Assembly: GCF_019649055.1 (NCBI RefSeq)
Contig: NW_026570232.1
Location: 1,364,001-1,428,000, forward strand
Source of the DNA: Paramacrobiotus metropolitanus
Taxonomy: Eukaryota > Tardigrada > Eutardigrada > Parachela > Macrobiotidae
DNA length: 64,000 nt
Direction: 5' to 3'
The notes under the pieces were generated by a model. The model searched no databases. It worked only from the letters and a program-made list of their open reading frames with translations, and was not told where the DNA came from. Position 1 is the stretch's first letter. The number at the start of each line of letters is the position of its first letter. Position numbers and translations under genes: made by a program. Of this stretch, positions 36,395-47,617 are shown in pieces.

Positions 36395-36870
36395 CCAAAT
36401 GAAGTGAACCTACTGAACAAACTCACAAACTATAGTGAACCTGCTGAACACACTTACCAAACAAAATGAACCAGCTGAACCCAACCAAAATCTTAGTGAA
36501 CCAGCTGAACCCAACCAAAACCTGACTGAACCAGCTGAACTAAACCGAACACCTAGAGAACGGACTTAACCCAGCCGAAACCTTGCTGGACCAGCCGAAC
36601 CCTACCTAATCTTCAGAGAACCGACTGAACCCAATCGAGAAGTTAGCGAACCGACTGAACCCAATCGAAAAGTTATTGAACCAGCTGAACCCAACCTGGA
36701 CGTCACTGAACTAAATGAACCCAACCAAAAACATTAGTGAACCGACTAACCCCACCTTAAAAGTTATTGAATCAAAAAAACCTAACCTAATCCTTAGCAA
36801 AGCGACTGAACCCAACAAAAACATTATTGAATAAAATAAACCTAATCTAATCCTTAGTAAACCGCTTAGC
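36395..36870. repeat. ~31-bp minisatellite in Helitron 2 (GAACC-CTGAACCCAACC type)
   Basis: About 14 degenerate copies built around GAACCAGCTGAACCCAACC followed by a variable AAA...TTAGT stretch. Unrelated in sequence to the arrays on either side. Confidence 0.85.
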
Positions 36871-36879
36871 GACGTGACG

Positions 36880-37720
36880 TAACCACGGTAGAGGAAGCGC
36901 AATAACATTGCCACGCGAGAGTTTGCAACAAAACGTTACCCCGCGAAAGCACGCGCAGTGACGCTACCACTCGAGAGCAAGCAACGAAACGTAAGCACGC
37001 GAGAGAAAGCTACGTAACTCTATTGCAGAGAGGAATTAGCGTAATTTTACCACGTAAGAGTAAGTGGGGTAACGTACCACGCTAGAGTAAGCAACGTAAC
37101 GTTACCACGCGAATGTAAACTAAGTAATGTTACAACGCGAGATTTAGGAGCGTACAGTTACCACTCGAGGGTAGGCAACGTTAGGGTTGCCAGTGAAGTA
37201 GCGTTAAGTAGATAAAGATACGTAAATCTGTTACTCGGAGTAATCTGTGTGACCCTACCATTCGAGAGTAAGTGGCGTAACGCTACCACGCTAGAATAAG
37301 GTAATAACGTTACCACGCGGAAGTAAACCAAGTAACGCTACCACGTGAGTGTTAGCAGCGTAACGTAACCACGAGAAATTAAGCAGAGTAACGTAAGAAC
37401 GCGACCGTACGAGACATAACGTAAGCACGGGAGACGAAGCAGCGTAACGTAAGGGCGCGAGACAAAGCAAAGTAACGTTACTGCGCGAGAGCAAGTTGCA
37501 AAAATCTTTGCCACGCAAGATTTAGAGCGTAACGTTACTCACACGAGAATCTACGTAACTACTACGGAAAGCTACGTATCTTTATTGCAGAGGGTAACCA
37601 ACGTAACGTTACCGCATGATAGCTTAGCGGCGTAACATTACTACGCGAGAGATAACGGCGTAACGTGATCGCTCGAGAGTAAACGGCGCAGTGTCATAAC
37701 GCGAGAGTGCATGGCTATGC
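36880..37720. repeat. ~28-bp minisatellite in Helitron 2 (CGTAACGTTACCACGCGAGAG type)
   Basis: About 25-30 degenerate copies of a unit around GTAACGTTACCACGCGAGAG plus an AAGC spacer. Each unit contains the short palindrome TAACGTTA, so the array is dense in small inverted repeats. Confidence 0.85.
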
Positions 37721-37934
37721 TAGCGGTCAGGTATATGAAACTGTCTGCGCTAAATATTTTGCGTAAAAACTAAACACACTGCACAGTAGAGTTAGTGTTT
37801 TAGTTTAAAAGATTAACGTGATCCATTTAAGGACGCCCGCTAAGCTTTGAAATGCTACCCTTTTATTAAATACAAACTACAAATTAATCCAACTTCGCTG
37901 GATCCGCGGCGCGTAGCGCCGCGGTCGTTGCTAG

Positions 37935-39080
37935 TATGATTATTAAACAAGAATTAGTTACATGAGAAAATTTGTAAAACTAATGACCTTTCCGTCTTTT
38001 TTCGGCAGCGTCGCCACAAATGGTCACGGCTGTACTGTCGTTAGAGGACAGAAAAAAGTTTACGAAAATGAGCTACTGTTAATTCAGAAACATTTAATAC
38101 ACTTGCGAATTATTACATCATGTGGCTTACGAAATGTGCTGGTCTGCTAATTAGGCACGATAACTGCTAATTAGGAACGATAGCGATAATAAAGGTTATG
38201 TTTGTATTTTGAAAGAAAAGTTGAATAAATAGCCGAGATCACCATGCACCACCTCATGATGAGCCTGGTAGTTCACAGTTAACACCAATGTTTTTGCATG
38301 CATGTTAACACCTGTTTCGAGCAGTGCGAACAACAGCTTCACAGCACAATGCACATTACGATCCGGCGCCATCGGGGTGTCCGCCACCCCAGTGTTCCAC
38401 ATCACAGACCACATTGTCTGCATTCTAGAGTATGTCTTTCGTATGTACCATCAGTCAATCACGGCTGTCAAAAAGTTCTTCAAGTCAAGCTGGGGTGGCG
38501 GACAGCGCCGGACACCCTGCTTTCTATCAGCATCAGCATTCGACAGTGACGTTCGGTCAGACACCTCTTGTCATGTAACGGGGTGTCCGACACCCCGAAT
38601 TTATGCTTTTGCATGGACCACACTATTCAGCTGCAGTGCTTTCATCAAATGGGAAGCTGTGTCAGCAGTGCTTCGGACCGGGTGGCGGCCACCCGATAAT
38701 CAAACAGCCAACATTCTGCGTACCAAGTAATATTGGTATGCCGCACACTCTGGCACCACGACCGCCACATTCCGCGGGGTCACATCTCTCATTAGTACTA
38801 CCAAAAGTGCATGTTCACCGAAGCCGAAAGCAGCAGCATGACCTGTCGGTGCCGAATGCAAACCGATATCCTCCACAACGGAACCTGCGCCAACCCTAGC
38901 AATCCTTTGAGCTGCAACTCAGCCACACCCTGCCCCGTTCTGGCCGACGGGGGCTACTCCTATTGCCTGGAGGAAGGCAACGGCCAGCTGCTTGATGATT
39001 TCGAATTTCTCCGCAGCGGAGTTGAAGGTCTCAGTGGCCAAGGTGGCAATGTACTGGCGCCCGACCCGTTCGCTTGGGAA
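37935..39080. other. Intergenic, with a cysteine-rich open stretch
   Basis: No gene is established. A plus-strand frame at about 38811-38990 contains a regular cysteine pattern (CRCRMQTDILHNGTC, then further Cys pairs) that resembles a fragment of an extracellular cysteine-rich module. It overlaps the point where the broken GPCR copy loses homology, so it may be part of the sequence that replaced the receptor's 3' half. Confidence 0.3.
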
Positions 39081-39084
39081 ACTT

Positions 39085-39802
39085 GCGGCGCCGCCGCGAA
39101 TACCAGGGCGGTTGACCAGGAGAAGCCGATCATACTGTAGATAACTGGACGACGTGTCCACTGGGCGTAGTGGTAAGGGAAACAGATGGCAACGAAACGG
39201 TTTATACCGATCATCAAATCAGCATAGTCGATTGACGGCTGTAGAGCCGTGTACACGAACATGGACTTGGTGCAATAGGATGGTATGGCGGCTAGGGAGA
39301 ATGGAACACCTGTGAAAGTTTAAGGATAGTGCTATCTTATCCCAATTAAAAAACTACCGGTATGTTAATGATATTCGTTGTACTCTGCTACTGCTGTTTA
39401 CACTATCATAATTAGATAGGACCCATGATGGGTGCCCGACACCGCACGTCGTAGTACCAAGTTTTGGTACAATGGTATAGCGCAGTGCCTGATTTATGTA
39501 CCTGGGTAGGACTGAATGATGAGAGGTATGGCGATCCCGCATTGAAGAACGACTTTAACCAGCAAACTGACCATCAAACAACTGGATCCGCTGAGCGATG
39601 CTTGAGAGCGGAAGATCATCGCAGTCAACAGGATGCCGGTAACTGTGCCGACAGCACAGCTCGCCACCATTGCGCCATACCAGATAAACTGCTCTCTTTC
39701 GTAAAGTAACCAAACCGGGCGAAGAGGTAACGTTGCGTTGCTGTTGGTTTCGTTCGTCGGAATAAAAACTTTCATGAGTGATGCTGTCAGCTGGCGAGAC
39801 AT
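39085..39802 (-). pseudogene. Truncated third copy of the GPCR family
   Basis: First exon 39502-39802 (TM1: WYGAMVASCAVGTVTG) and the start of the second exon (from 39309) are closely similar to copies 1 and 2. They share the same intron in SYPG and the TM3 end LMIGINRFVAICFPYHY. Homology stops shortly after TM4 (WSTALVFAAAP), at about 39085; the sequence beyond is unrelated, and TM5-TM7 are missing. The receptor part itself has no stop codons. It is a 5' receptor fragment fused to foreign sequence, most likely non-functional as a seven-helix receptor. Confidence 0.8.
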
Positions 39803-42026
39803 GCTCCGGATCCTTGAACTTATGCGTCCTCCGCTTTGTGTATTTGTTTAATCAGCGGTAATATTGGCGACCTGGTGATAATCGGGATTTTGCTGCACAC
39901 GGCCGAGATTGGCATAAAAGAGACGATTTCCGCTTTACGCAGGCGTTGTCCACATAAACTCACAAAGCTAAAGTTAATAAAATTGTACAAGTACAGTTAG
40001 TTGTTCGTTTACGGTATCGATATGAACCAAACGGTCAATCGGTGGGAGTGATAGCTGTGGGAGATACACCTTAAAGGTCACACCCAGAACTTCCCAACGT
40101 TAACAGCTGTTGCTTTTTAATCGTTTTCGGTGGGATCCGGTTAATTAAAAGGCCACGAGCGAAAGATACGTTTTAATTTTCTGTAGAAGTTGAACGTGGA
40201 CTAAGAAATTTTATTAGAATGTAATTATATAAAAACGTTGCACGTCTGTCCCATTTGAAGAGGAATATATGTATATTGACAATGGTTAAATCTGTCATGC
40301 GTGCGCAAGGTGATCATGTGTTATTTCTTCAACTGAATCTACAGTACGTATATTGTGATCTATAATATCAATATCTAATGTGCTCATTAGCGTGCCACCG
40401 TTCACGTTGTGCGGTCATGACAAGAAACCGCCCGGTATCGGGATGGTGTATTAATTTTCACCTTGTTACTCCGCTAACCGAAGCGCACTCGCGCATATAA
40501 ACAAAAAGGAGAAATCATCAATTATTGGGGTAGGTGGGCTGGAGCCTGGAGGCAGTGGCTAAAATGGGATTCGCGATTCAGCAGATTTATTCGATTTCAT
40601 CTAAGCATATCTAAAAATCGATGATTGTTCCTCGTTATTTAAGCATTCCCGCTTCCAAGATCAATGTCATAATTTTGTACCGTTTGACGCAACGGTCAAA
40701 ACTTATTACGGACTAAAACAGTAGTTACAGTACGTAATCAATACAAGTTGTCCGGTTGACGTACGTAGGTTAAATCGTATTGCTTTGATCCTAATTCCTA
40801 ATGATCATAATTCCTGACATTGAATAGGAGAATTCAATGATTGTCAAAATACAACCGGTAAAGTTTTACTGTATAGTATTTTGGAGCTGTATTTTAGATC
40901 ACACCGTATGTACGCTTGACCTTTTACATCGGTTTAACAAATAGTACGAGTAGGAATGATTTGTACGACTACTGTATTGTATAATTGTAACCCGTTACGT
41001 TACGGCCTATTTGAACGATCTTTTTGCATACTTTAAGCACTAAACTCTCCAACTGAAAACACAAATGCAAGCTCATAATGCTTGTGATAATACTGAGTAA
41101 CTGCAATCAGGATTATCTGCCACTAACAATAAATACTGCCTCAGCAGATTTCAGTAGCACCAACTATAAAATTTTAAAGTAATGTCACCTGTATACTCTA
41201 AGAGTGCCAGTAAAAATGATTAGTAATTTGGTATACCGGTGACCAGTGCAATACGCGTTCCGTGGGGGATATATCAACACAGTGCACATATGCTTAAATC
41301 GGGTTGAATGCTGCGGTAAATTTCCTGAATATACTTTGTAGAATACAAGAGCACGAATAACTGAAATTACAGTAAATGTTATTTTGTTCCTTGCATCAAT
41401 TTCTCGGCTTCGCACCCTAAATTGCTGCGCCGGATTTCTCCGGATTTTTGCTTAAAATTTGTATTGTTTAGAACAAAATATTAGAAATTACTGATTACTG
41501 TACAATGAACAGTTCACATATGTTTCCGTTTCATATGATTGTATATTCACCCTAATTGAAGCAGTGTGCCCGCGCTTGCTTTTTTTGTTTTTTTTTATGA
41601 CTATTGCCTGTTAAAATATGCCTAAGTACATTGATCCACAAGCGTACTTTGTGTTTTGTCGTTAACCCCTTTTTTACAGATTTCTCGAAAATTTTGCGGA
41701 CTAATGCACAACAAAACAGAAATCACTGCGTTCGATTGCAGTTACACTAGGCAGTTGTCCCCTGGAGCGATATCGATGAATCGCCGATGATCACCATCGC
41801 AGCTGTTTCATAATGCAAAGGTGCACTGTACAAAGTCAAGGTGATGGGGATTTCCCGGTTTACACACCAAGCAAGTACGCGAGCCACTGGAAGCACAACC
41901 ACATTCAGACTATGTACGAATAATGTCTAAGAATTATCGCGAACATCAAAACACGTGTAACCAAAACACTGGAAAATTCAGTGTGGGCATTTACCGGCAT
42001 TCAGCGATTGTAGTGTCCCTACGAGC
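39803..42026. other. AT-rich intergenic stretch
   Basis: 2.2 kb without a supported gene. It ends in the promoter of the hydrophilic-protein gene. An inverted GAA-nn-TTC pair near 41965 resembles two units of a heat-shock element, but a third unit is not evident. Confidence 0.4.
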
Positions 42027-42034
42027 TATATAAA
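42027..42034 (+). promoter_or_regulatory. TATA box of the hydrophilic-protein gene
   Basis: TATATAAA stands 88 bp before the ATG at 42123, so a start site roughly 30 bp downstream would leave a 5' leader of about 60 nt. It is the clearest core promoter in the window, and TATA promoters are typical of strongly or conditionally expressed genes. Confidence 0.7.
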
Positions 42035-42122
42035 CGCGCTGCTTCATCATCCATTTCACATTGAAACTCTAACAATTTGCAAATTTAAACGATTTACTTC
42101 GTGTGAAACTTAATCTCTGAAA

Positions 42123-43657
42123 ATGTCGTACAACTATCAATATCAACGCGAATCGGACCGCGACGGAAACCAGTATCGCAAGGAGCAATACAGCAGCAAC
42201 CGTAACGATGTACGTAAAGCTCGTTTTCGTTGCTCTATGTTATTGGGAACAGTTCCCATTTTAACTATATTCTGAAAAGTTGATAGGCTAATCTAAATAA
42301 TTTTGTAGCATAAAGTTAACGAAAAGCGTTGGGGTGTGATAGTCATACAGTCTTATTCTTATCTATATTTCAGGATCGCGATAATCAGCAGTCGTATCGT
42401 ACTCAGCAAGTACACAGCAGCCGCGATTTCGACAACAACCGCGACAACTGGAATAAGGACTCCAACACACGCTATCAGCAGTACAGCAGCAGCAATCGCG
42501 ACTGGAAGGGCGATGCCGACGACAGCTACATGAGACAAATCTACAGTGTAAGCAATGCATAATAATAATCTACAGTGTCAATGCATAACAATTATATATG
42601 CCAATCGTATACGTATAAGCCGTTAAAAGATATAATATATTGCGTATCCCCTGGTTTTTCTCAGATAATCAGCAGCGAGTTGAAAATTTCATTTTTCAAA
42701 TATGGTATATGTATGTTTATTGTTTACAGCGCAACCAGAACCAGGGTCAAGGTTACAATCGCGACCGTGTCGACCGTGACCGCGATGGAGATGATCTACG
42801 TACTGAACGCAAATACTACTGGCAGCAGACCAAAACCTTCCACGATGACCCAACCCAGAACGAGCGCTCCAGCAACTTGTACGGAAATCGCAATGAACGT
42901 AAGCATAAAACTGCTATAATGATACAAAGGTGGTTACATTTGGAATTATTTTGATTTTATTGAGCCAAAATACATATATGTCACTTAATTACACCTGTTT
43001 GATTTCTTCCGCATTGCATAACTTCTGTACGTCCATTAATACATATTACACTGCAAATTTATTCAAGTTTCAAATTAAATGTTTTCTTGCTTAAAATTTG
43101 CGATTTATTGGAACGTACTCGTACAGAAAGTGTACATAGGCGATAAAAATCTGATTGCGTTGTTTTGTGGTAGTGAGTTATGGAGGAAGTCCGCAGCAGT
43201 ACAACCAGAACTGGCAGCAGTCGCGCCAGTGGGATCAGTGCAATCAGGACCAGTGCAACCGCGGCGGCTGCAGCTGGGGCAACAAAGAGTGCAACCGCAG
43301 CCAATGGCATGGTCGCAATGAGTGCGCTCGTGGAGGACAACAGGGTCAACAGCAGTACGGATACGACAACCGCAACGAATACTCGCGCCGCTACGAAACT
43401 GACGGCACTCAACAGCGAAACTACCAAAGCCAAGGTTCGTTACGTTACAAGTAAATGCGAAGGGAAAGATAATGCCGGAATAATTTAATACTGAAACGAT
43501 GTCACAGAATTTTGTGCTGCTGTAAATAAGTGTATATATATCTGTATGCTAATCGTTTCATGGTTAATTTGTTGTTTTATTAAAAGGAGGTGATTGTTTT
43601 TAACCTGTTTATTTTATTTTTGCAGGTCGTTGGCAGGACCAGAGCAGCCGCTTCTAA
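42123..43657 (+). CDS. Asn/Gln/Arg-rich, predicted disordered hydrophilic protein (5 exons)
   Basis: Exons are 42123-42209, 42374-42547, 42730-42898, 43174-43434 and 43626-43657, all in phase, giving about 240 residues. There is no signal peptide or membrane segment. The chain is almost entirely polar: Asn, Gln, Arg, Asp, Ser, Tyr and Gly dominate, with scattered Trp. It begins MSYNYQYQRESDRDGNQ and ends GRWQDQSSRF. Residues about 150-190 form a Cys/Trp-containing segment (WDQCNQDQCNRGGCSWGNKEC). Such composition predicts an intrinsically disordered, possibly condensate-forming protein. I recognise no family; it does not look like CAHS, SAHS, LEA or Dsup proteins as I know them. The gene has a good TATA box. 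Its last exon and 3' flank are duplicated as an orphan copy at about 47577. Confidence 0.8.
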
Positions 43658-44567
43658 ATCCTCCATGACTCAATCTCGAACGCTTAACACGATACACAAT
43701 GTAATTATGATAATTTTTTGATTTTTTTAGAATTAACAAATTCTTTTAAATGGTGGTGGCGATTACTCCGTATTCTACAGCACTTTATTGCGAGCGTGAA
43801 GCTTGATTGACTTTAAATTAACATTTGATGACGAATTTGGTTTCGTTCAGTGTTACTCTAACTTTTCTGTAGTCTGAGTTCACTGTTGAGCCTGCAACCG
43901 ATTATTAAAACGTTATTTCTGCCATTCGACGCGATTTATTCCAAGAGTTTATAACTCACGATCAGCAAATCAAAGTATTGTACATACATATATAGTCACT
44001 AATTCTACAAAGAAAGAGTATTTATGTTTTTGATTTGCACAAAAAAGTTAGCTGTTCTAAATTGTAGGATATATATTACATACAGAGATGTATTGTTGTA
44101 ATGTACGAAATTCGTGCAAAAGATCAGAATATTATATACAGTAACTCACCAGACAAGACGATAAATAATATACCGCGGTTTTGCAGACACATGCTGCACA
44201 GATAAAATTAATATGTAACTTTATCTCTGCTTCATTAAAAATCTCTTAGTTTTCTTCTTTTTTGTACATTCGGCGCAAAGGTCAATCGATTACAACGATC
44301 TAATCCAATGCAAAAATCCAAACAAATTCTGGCAATAACATTATAATTTAATCCGGAATCCACTCAAAAAGCGCGCAAGTGCTCATCAAACAGATCGTAT
44401 CGGGTTGCATTCTCGGCGCTATGCATGCCTGGATGCTCGATTTGGTAAGTAATTATGATCAAAAACTGATTATCCACTGGAACTTTTATAATACGTCGGA
44501 TATCGAATTTTTTCTATAATTATTTCGACCTAATGGTCCGCTTTTTGACAAAACACATTTTTCCATA

Positions 44568-45748
44568 ATGAAGCAATTCAAAATGCGGTGCTTTCTGTTT
44601 GGAATTTTGGTGGTTGTGACAGGTAGGTAGGCAAAATAAAGAACATGCATACATACAATATACTGGAGCAGTGCAAACTGCAAAGGTGTGCCGTAAAATG
44701 TGCAAAAAATGGAATATGAAAATAATGATGCTACGGTTTTCGCAGAGAGTGCGACGGATATGCCTGGATACCCCCAGTTTGACGGAACATTGATGACTGA
44801 ACGAGAATGCAACAGTCGCCCAAGGAACAGTTGCTGGTTTAACGACATCAGCTGCTTATATGGAAGTATTTCGCAGAAGATCACTAAAAACGTCAAAGAG
44901 ACGGTGACGGATTTAGAATGTCAGGATGGTGCCAGTGTCCAAGTAAGTACAAGTAGAGACCCAGTAAATGTGCCTGTAACCAGTATTAAAATATCGGACA
45001 TTCATACCTTTACCGTAAGCAAGATTTGCTGTATATAAACGGCTTTATCCGAAGCTACTGAAACTTACTTAATATTTTCCTGTGTTTATCGTTTACTTGT
45101 TATCGTTTTATGTGTTTTTTACAGGAGTTCTTGGATGCAGCCAGCAGTATAGCAACAAATAGTCCTAACCGAGCAGTTGCGGTTCACCTAAACGGCAAAA
45201 TCACTAACCAGACATTTGCGCATATGCTGGATCCGATCAAAAATCAAGTGATCGAATTAACCTTTAGCGACTTTTACAACCGTCACAAAAAAGTCGCCAC
45301 GTCCAAAATCGGTGCTCTGCCGTTAGCGTATTTGCTGCACTTGAAATTTGAGTACGGTCGCGATCTCGTCATCCGAAAGCAGGACTTTGTGACCTTTACG
45401 TATTTGCGCCGCCTGGAGTTTTATCGGTCGTCCATTGCGTCCATCGAGCGCGACACCTTTACCGATCTGGCCCAATTGCGCTCCTTTCAGCTGGAGACCG
45501 GTTACGAAGGCCTTTTGGGATACGAAGTAATTATTACTAAGGAAAGCGAGCTGTGTGACGATCCAGCATCGTCAGACATTAACCCCCTGCACTGCAATTG
45601 TGAATATGTCTGGTTGCGAAACTGGCTGAAGGCCAATCCCCATCTTCGCAAGGAAAGGGCCGAAGGAGAACTGTATGTCGTTGGCAACCATCCGAGCGCG
45701 GAGGCCAAAAAGCAGCCCTTTATTCTCGCTGCTATTGGCTGCTCATAG
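44568..45748 (+). CDS. Secreted leucine-rich-repeat protein, copy 1 (3 exons)
   Basis: Exons are 44568-44622, 44746-44942 and 45125-45748, in phase, giving about 291 residues. Exon 1 encodes a signal peptide (MKQFKMRCFLFGILVVVT). Exon 2 holds a cysteine-containing N-terminal cap (ECNSRPRNSCWFNDISC). Exon 3 has about three or four leucine-rich repeats (LRRLEFYRSSIASIERDTF, then LAQLRSFQLE) and closes with an LRR C-terminal cap, NPLHCNCEYVWLRNWLKANP. There is an N-glycosylation sequon in ITNQTF. No transmembrane segment or GPI signal was found, so it is probably extracellular, a binding protein of unknown partner. A paralogue with identical intron positions lies 3.7 kb downstream as part of a tandem duplication. 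Confidence 0.87.
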
Positions 45749-46659
45749 TGTTTCTCCCCGGCGTTTGTGATTTGGTTGTACTTGAGAAATCAGCGTAAAC
45801 TGCTGTTGGTCCTTACAGCCATCAGTTTCTGCTTAACCGATTAGTAAATAGCCTATCAGCTACCGGGTGTTATTACCGGGTATTTATGTTTTTTATGTAG
45901 CAACAACAGGTATGTTGCCTCGTTTAGCCAACTACTGACCTTTTTCTTGTGACCAGCATCATATGCGATACGCACGCAATTATGTAACTATACGGCAAGT
46001 AACAAGCGGGAAGTACGTAACTGAGACAATCGACGTATGTTCCTTGATTGCGTAAATACGCAAACTACTGGTTGCGTACTCGTGATATGTATATCATAAA
46101 CATACTATACAACATTAAAATAATTTGTATACACATACATTTAAGCCGATCAGATTGCCGTAGTCCGCAGATATCGATGCTTGGGAGCTATAAACACTGT
46201 TTTCCTTGCTGACAGAGTGCAGTCCCTGAATTCTACTTGTATGTAGTTATATGTGTTCCAAAACTGCTCGTGATTGATAGCAGGAGAAGTAGTAAGTATT
46301 AGTAGAGAAATTAAAATTAATACGGTCATCACGGTTGACGGAAGTAAAAATGAACTTAAGTACATAAAGCATTACACCTTTTATCAAGCCGTTAGGCGAC
46401 AATTTTCATGAACATGCGGTGTGTGCACTGGAAAAAGTGCAAGAAAAGTGCAATGTGTCTAGTACCTTTGGCATATCTTTGGTAACCTTTCATTGACTAC
46501 ATTGAAGTAGCTTTTGCTGCCTCATTTAACACACTGCGCGGGTGGATCTTTAATGGACAATAACCGCCAAGATAACAATGATTGCAAGCGCCGGTACACT
46601 ACCTGAATTTGAACTACACTACCTGTAACATTTAAACAATAAAAAACAACCAAAATCTC
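45749..46659. other. 3' flank of LRR copy 1, no supported gene
   Basis: This flank is homologous to the flank of LRR copy 2. A minus-strand frame at 46150-46365 begins with a signal-peptide-like stretch (MTVLILISLLILTTSPA), but no continuing exon was found, so I do not call it a gene. Confidence 0.4.
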
Positions 46660-47390
46660 TATCCAAAACAGCCGTGGCATTTCCTTTAACAACGGCCAGG
46701 CTGAAACGCTACTTAAGTTAAGGGAAGCAGTAGGACGCACTTCTCCAGTTAAGTCTCGAACTTTACGGCCCATGAAATGCAACAGTTCACTCAGAGCGGG
46801 GTCAGATACTCCCAACGTCTCAATTAGTGAAGGATAAAAAAGTTTCTATTTCCCAAGAACGAATATGTCCGGCGTTTGGAATTTTCTGCAAGCTGAGCAA
46901 CGTGTCCAAGTTCCTCGAGCTGCCGGTGACATGCGAGTCTGCGACCGTGCACTAACTGGTTACATCGCACACCAGCGGTTTCCCTTGGCGGACAGGAATC
47001 AGCGTCATCCCGTCGGGCCATTTCCCGTCCTTAGACTCCTTACTCGATAAGCCGTTCGGTTTCAGTTGAGAAGGAAAACCGGCGCTTTCACAACACTTCT
47101 TGGCAATGCTGCTCATTTCTTTGTGCCGCGCTTATCGTTCTTTGGTTGACTTATTGCAGGATAAACCGTGGTGACCGTTAGACTTTACCTTTACTTGCTT
47201 AACACATGCGACGCAGTTGTGCGCCACCACCACTGCAATCCAAACCGCAATGCAACACCGATTCTAACATTGTCGTCTCTGAGGAACGTTCCCCGATATG
47301 GAGCGGGCAACGTATTCAACCAAGCTCCAGAGTCTCTGTTAAGCGCAGCCAATAAGACCGCTCTGCCCCGGTCGTTTCCTTCCGGCCCGG
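46660..47390 (-). pseudogene. Degraded retrotransposon reverse-transcriptase ORF, C-terminal part
   Basis: The minus strand reads, across several frames, a recognisable non-LTR retroelement C-terminal region. It has AWLNTLPAPYRGTFL followed by VRIGVALRFG, then a zinc-knuckle-like remnant with a frame break, then RPDGMTLIPVRQGKPLVCDV, and finally SDPALSELLHFMGRKVRDL. Frame changes and the loss of everything upstream show that it is dead. No 3' poly(A) tail or target duplication was identified. It is absent from the matching position of duplication unit B. Confidence 0.7.
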
Positions 47391-47576
47391 TGCGCAATGC
47401 ATCTGTAGCTGTAAGCCTGTAACGCCATAATCGCCGAAATCAAAGCTACACATCGTGTCCGTTAATTGCAAGACGCAGCCGCGGGAGCACTCGTCCAGTG
47501 GCAACGGCAGGAAGCAGACTGCGATGATGGGCGGTGTTTATCATTATACCCGCGTATATAACTGATTTTTTTATTT

Positions 47577-47617
47577 TTGCAGGTCGTTGACAGGACCAGA
47601 GCAGCTGTTTTTAAATC
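47577..47617 (+). pseudogene. Orphan copy of the hydrophilic-protein gene's last exon
   Basis: The acceptor TTTTTGCAG and following GTCGTTG(A/G)CAGGACCAGAG match 43617-43660, but no upstream exons are present here. It is a by-product of the tandem duplication and marks its junction. Confidence 0.8.

Larger units (their letters stand above)
36314..37934 (+). mobile_element. Non-autonomous Helitron 2, head-to-tail with Helitron 1
   Basis: The 5' end TCTTAACTATTAAGACAGAG is clearly related to that of Helitron 1. Both share the following block CGCTCC(T/C)GCCTCCAAA then TCTGATTGG. The 3' end is canonical: hairpin arms 37904-37912 and 37916-37924 (CCGCGGCGC and its complement), a 6-nt spacer and CTAG at 37931-37934, followed by a host T. 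The composite is thus flanked by A and T, as expected for insertion at an AT dinucleotide. The interior is two different tandem arrays; there is no replication protein gene. Confidence 0.88.
43615..47527. repeat. Tandem duplication unit A
   Basis: This unit is homologous, in order, to 47575-50905. Its start matches the last exon of the hydrophilic-protein gene, then the LRR gene and its 3' flank, and its end (47391-47527) matches 50777-50905 beside the Ly6 gene's stop codon. A retroelement relic at about 46660-47390 is present only in this unit. Exact boundaries need an alignment. Confidence 0.8.

Noticed and set aside
35480-37720. CRISPR-like or phage repeat array
   Set aside because: The repeats are contiguous minisatellites without unique spacers, in a eukaryotic genome, bounded by Helitron termini.
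41940-41990. Heat-shock element upstream of the hydrophilic-protein gene
   Set aside because: Only one inverted GAA-nn-TTC pair is present; a functional element normally needs at least three alternating units.
46150-46365. Small secreted protein on the minus strand with a leader-like N-terminus
   Set aside because: No second exon, no conserved counterpart in duplication unit B at the matching place, and the region is AT-rich, so hydrophobic frames are expected by chance.
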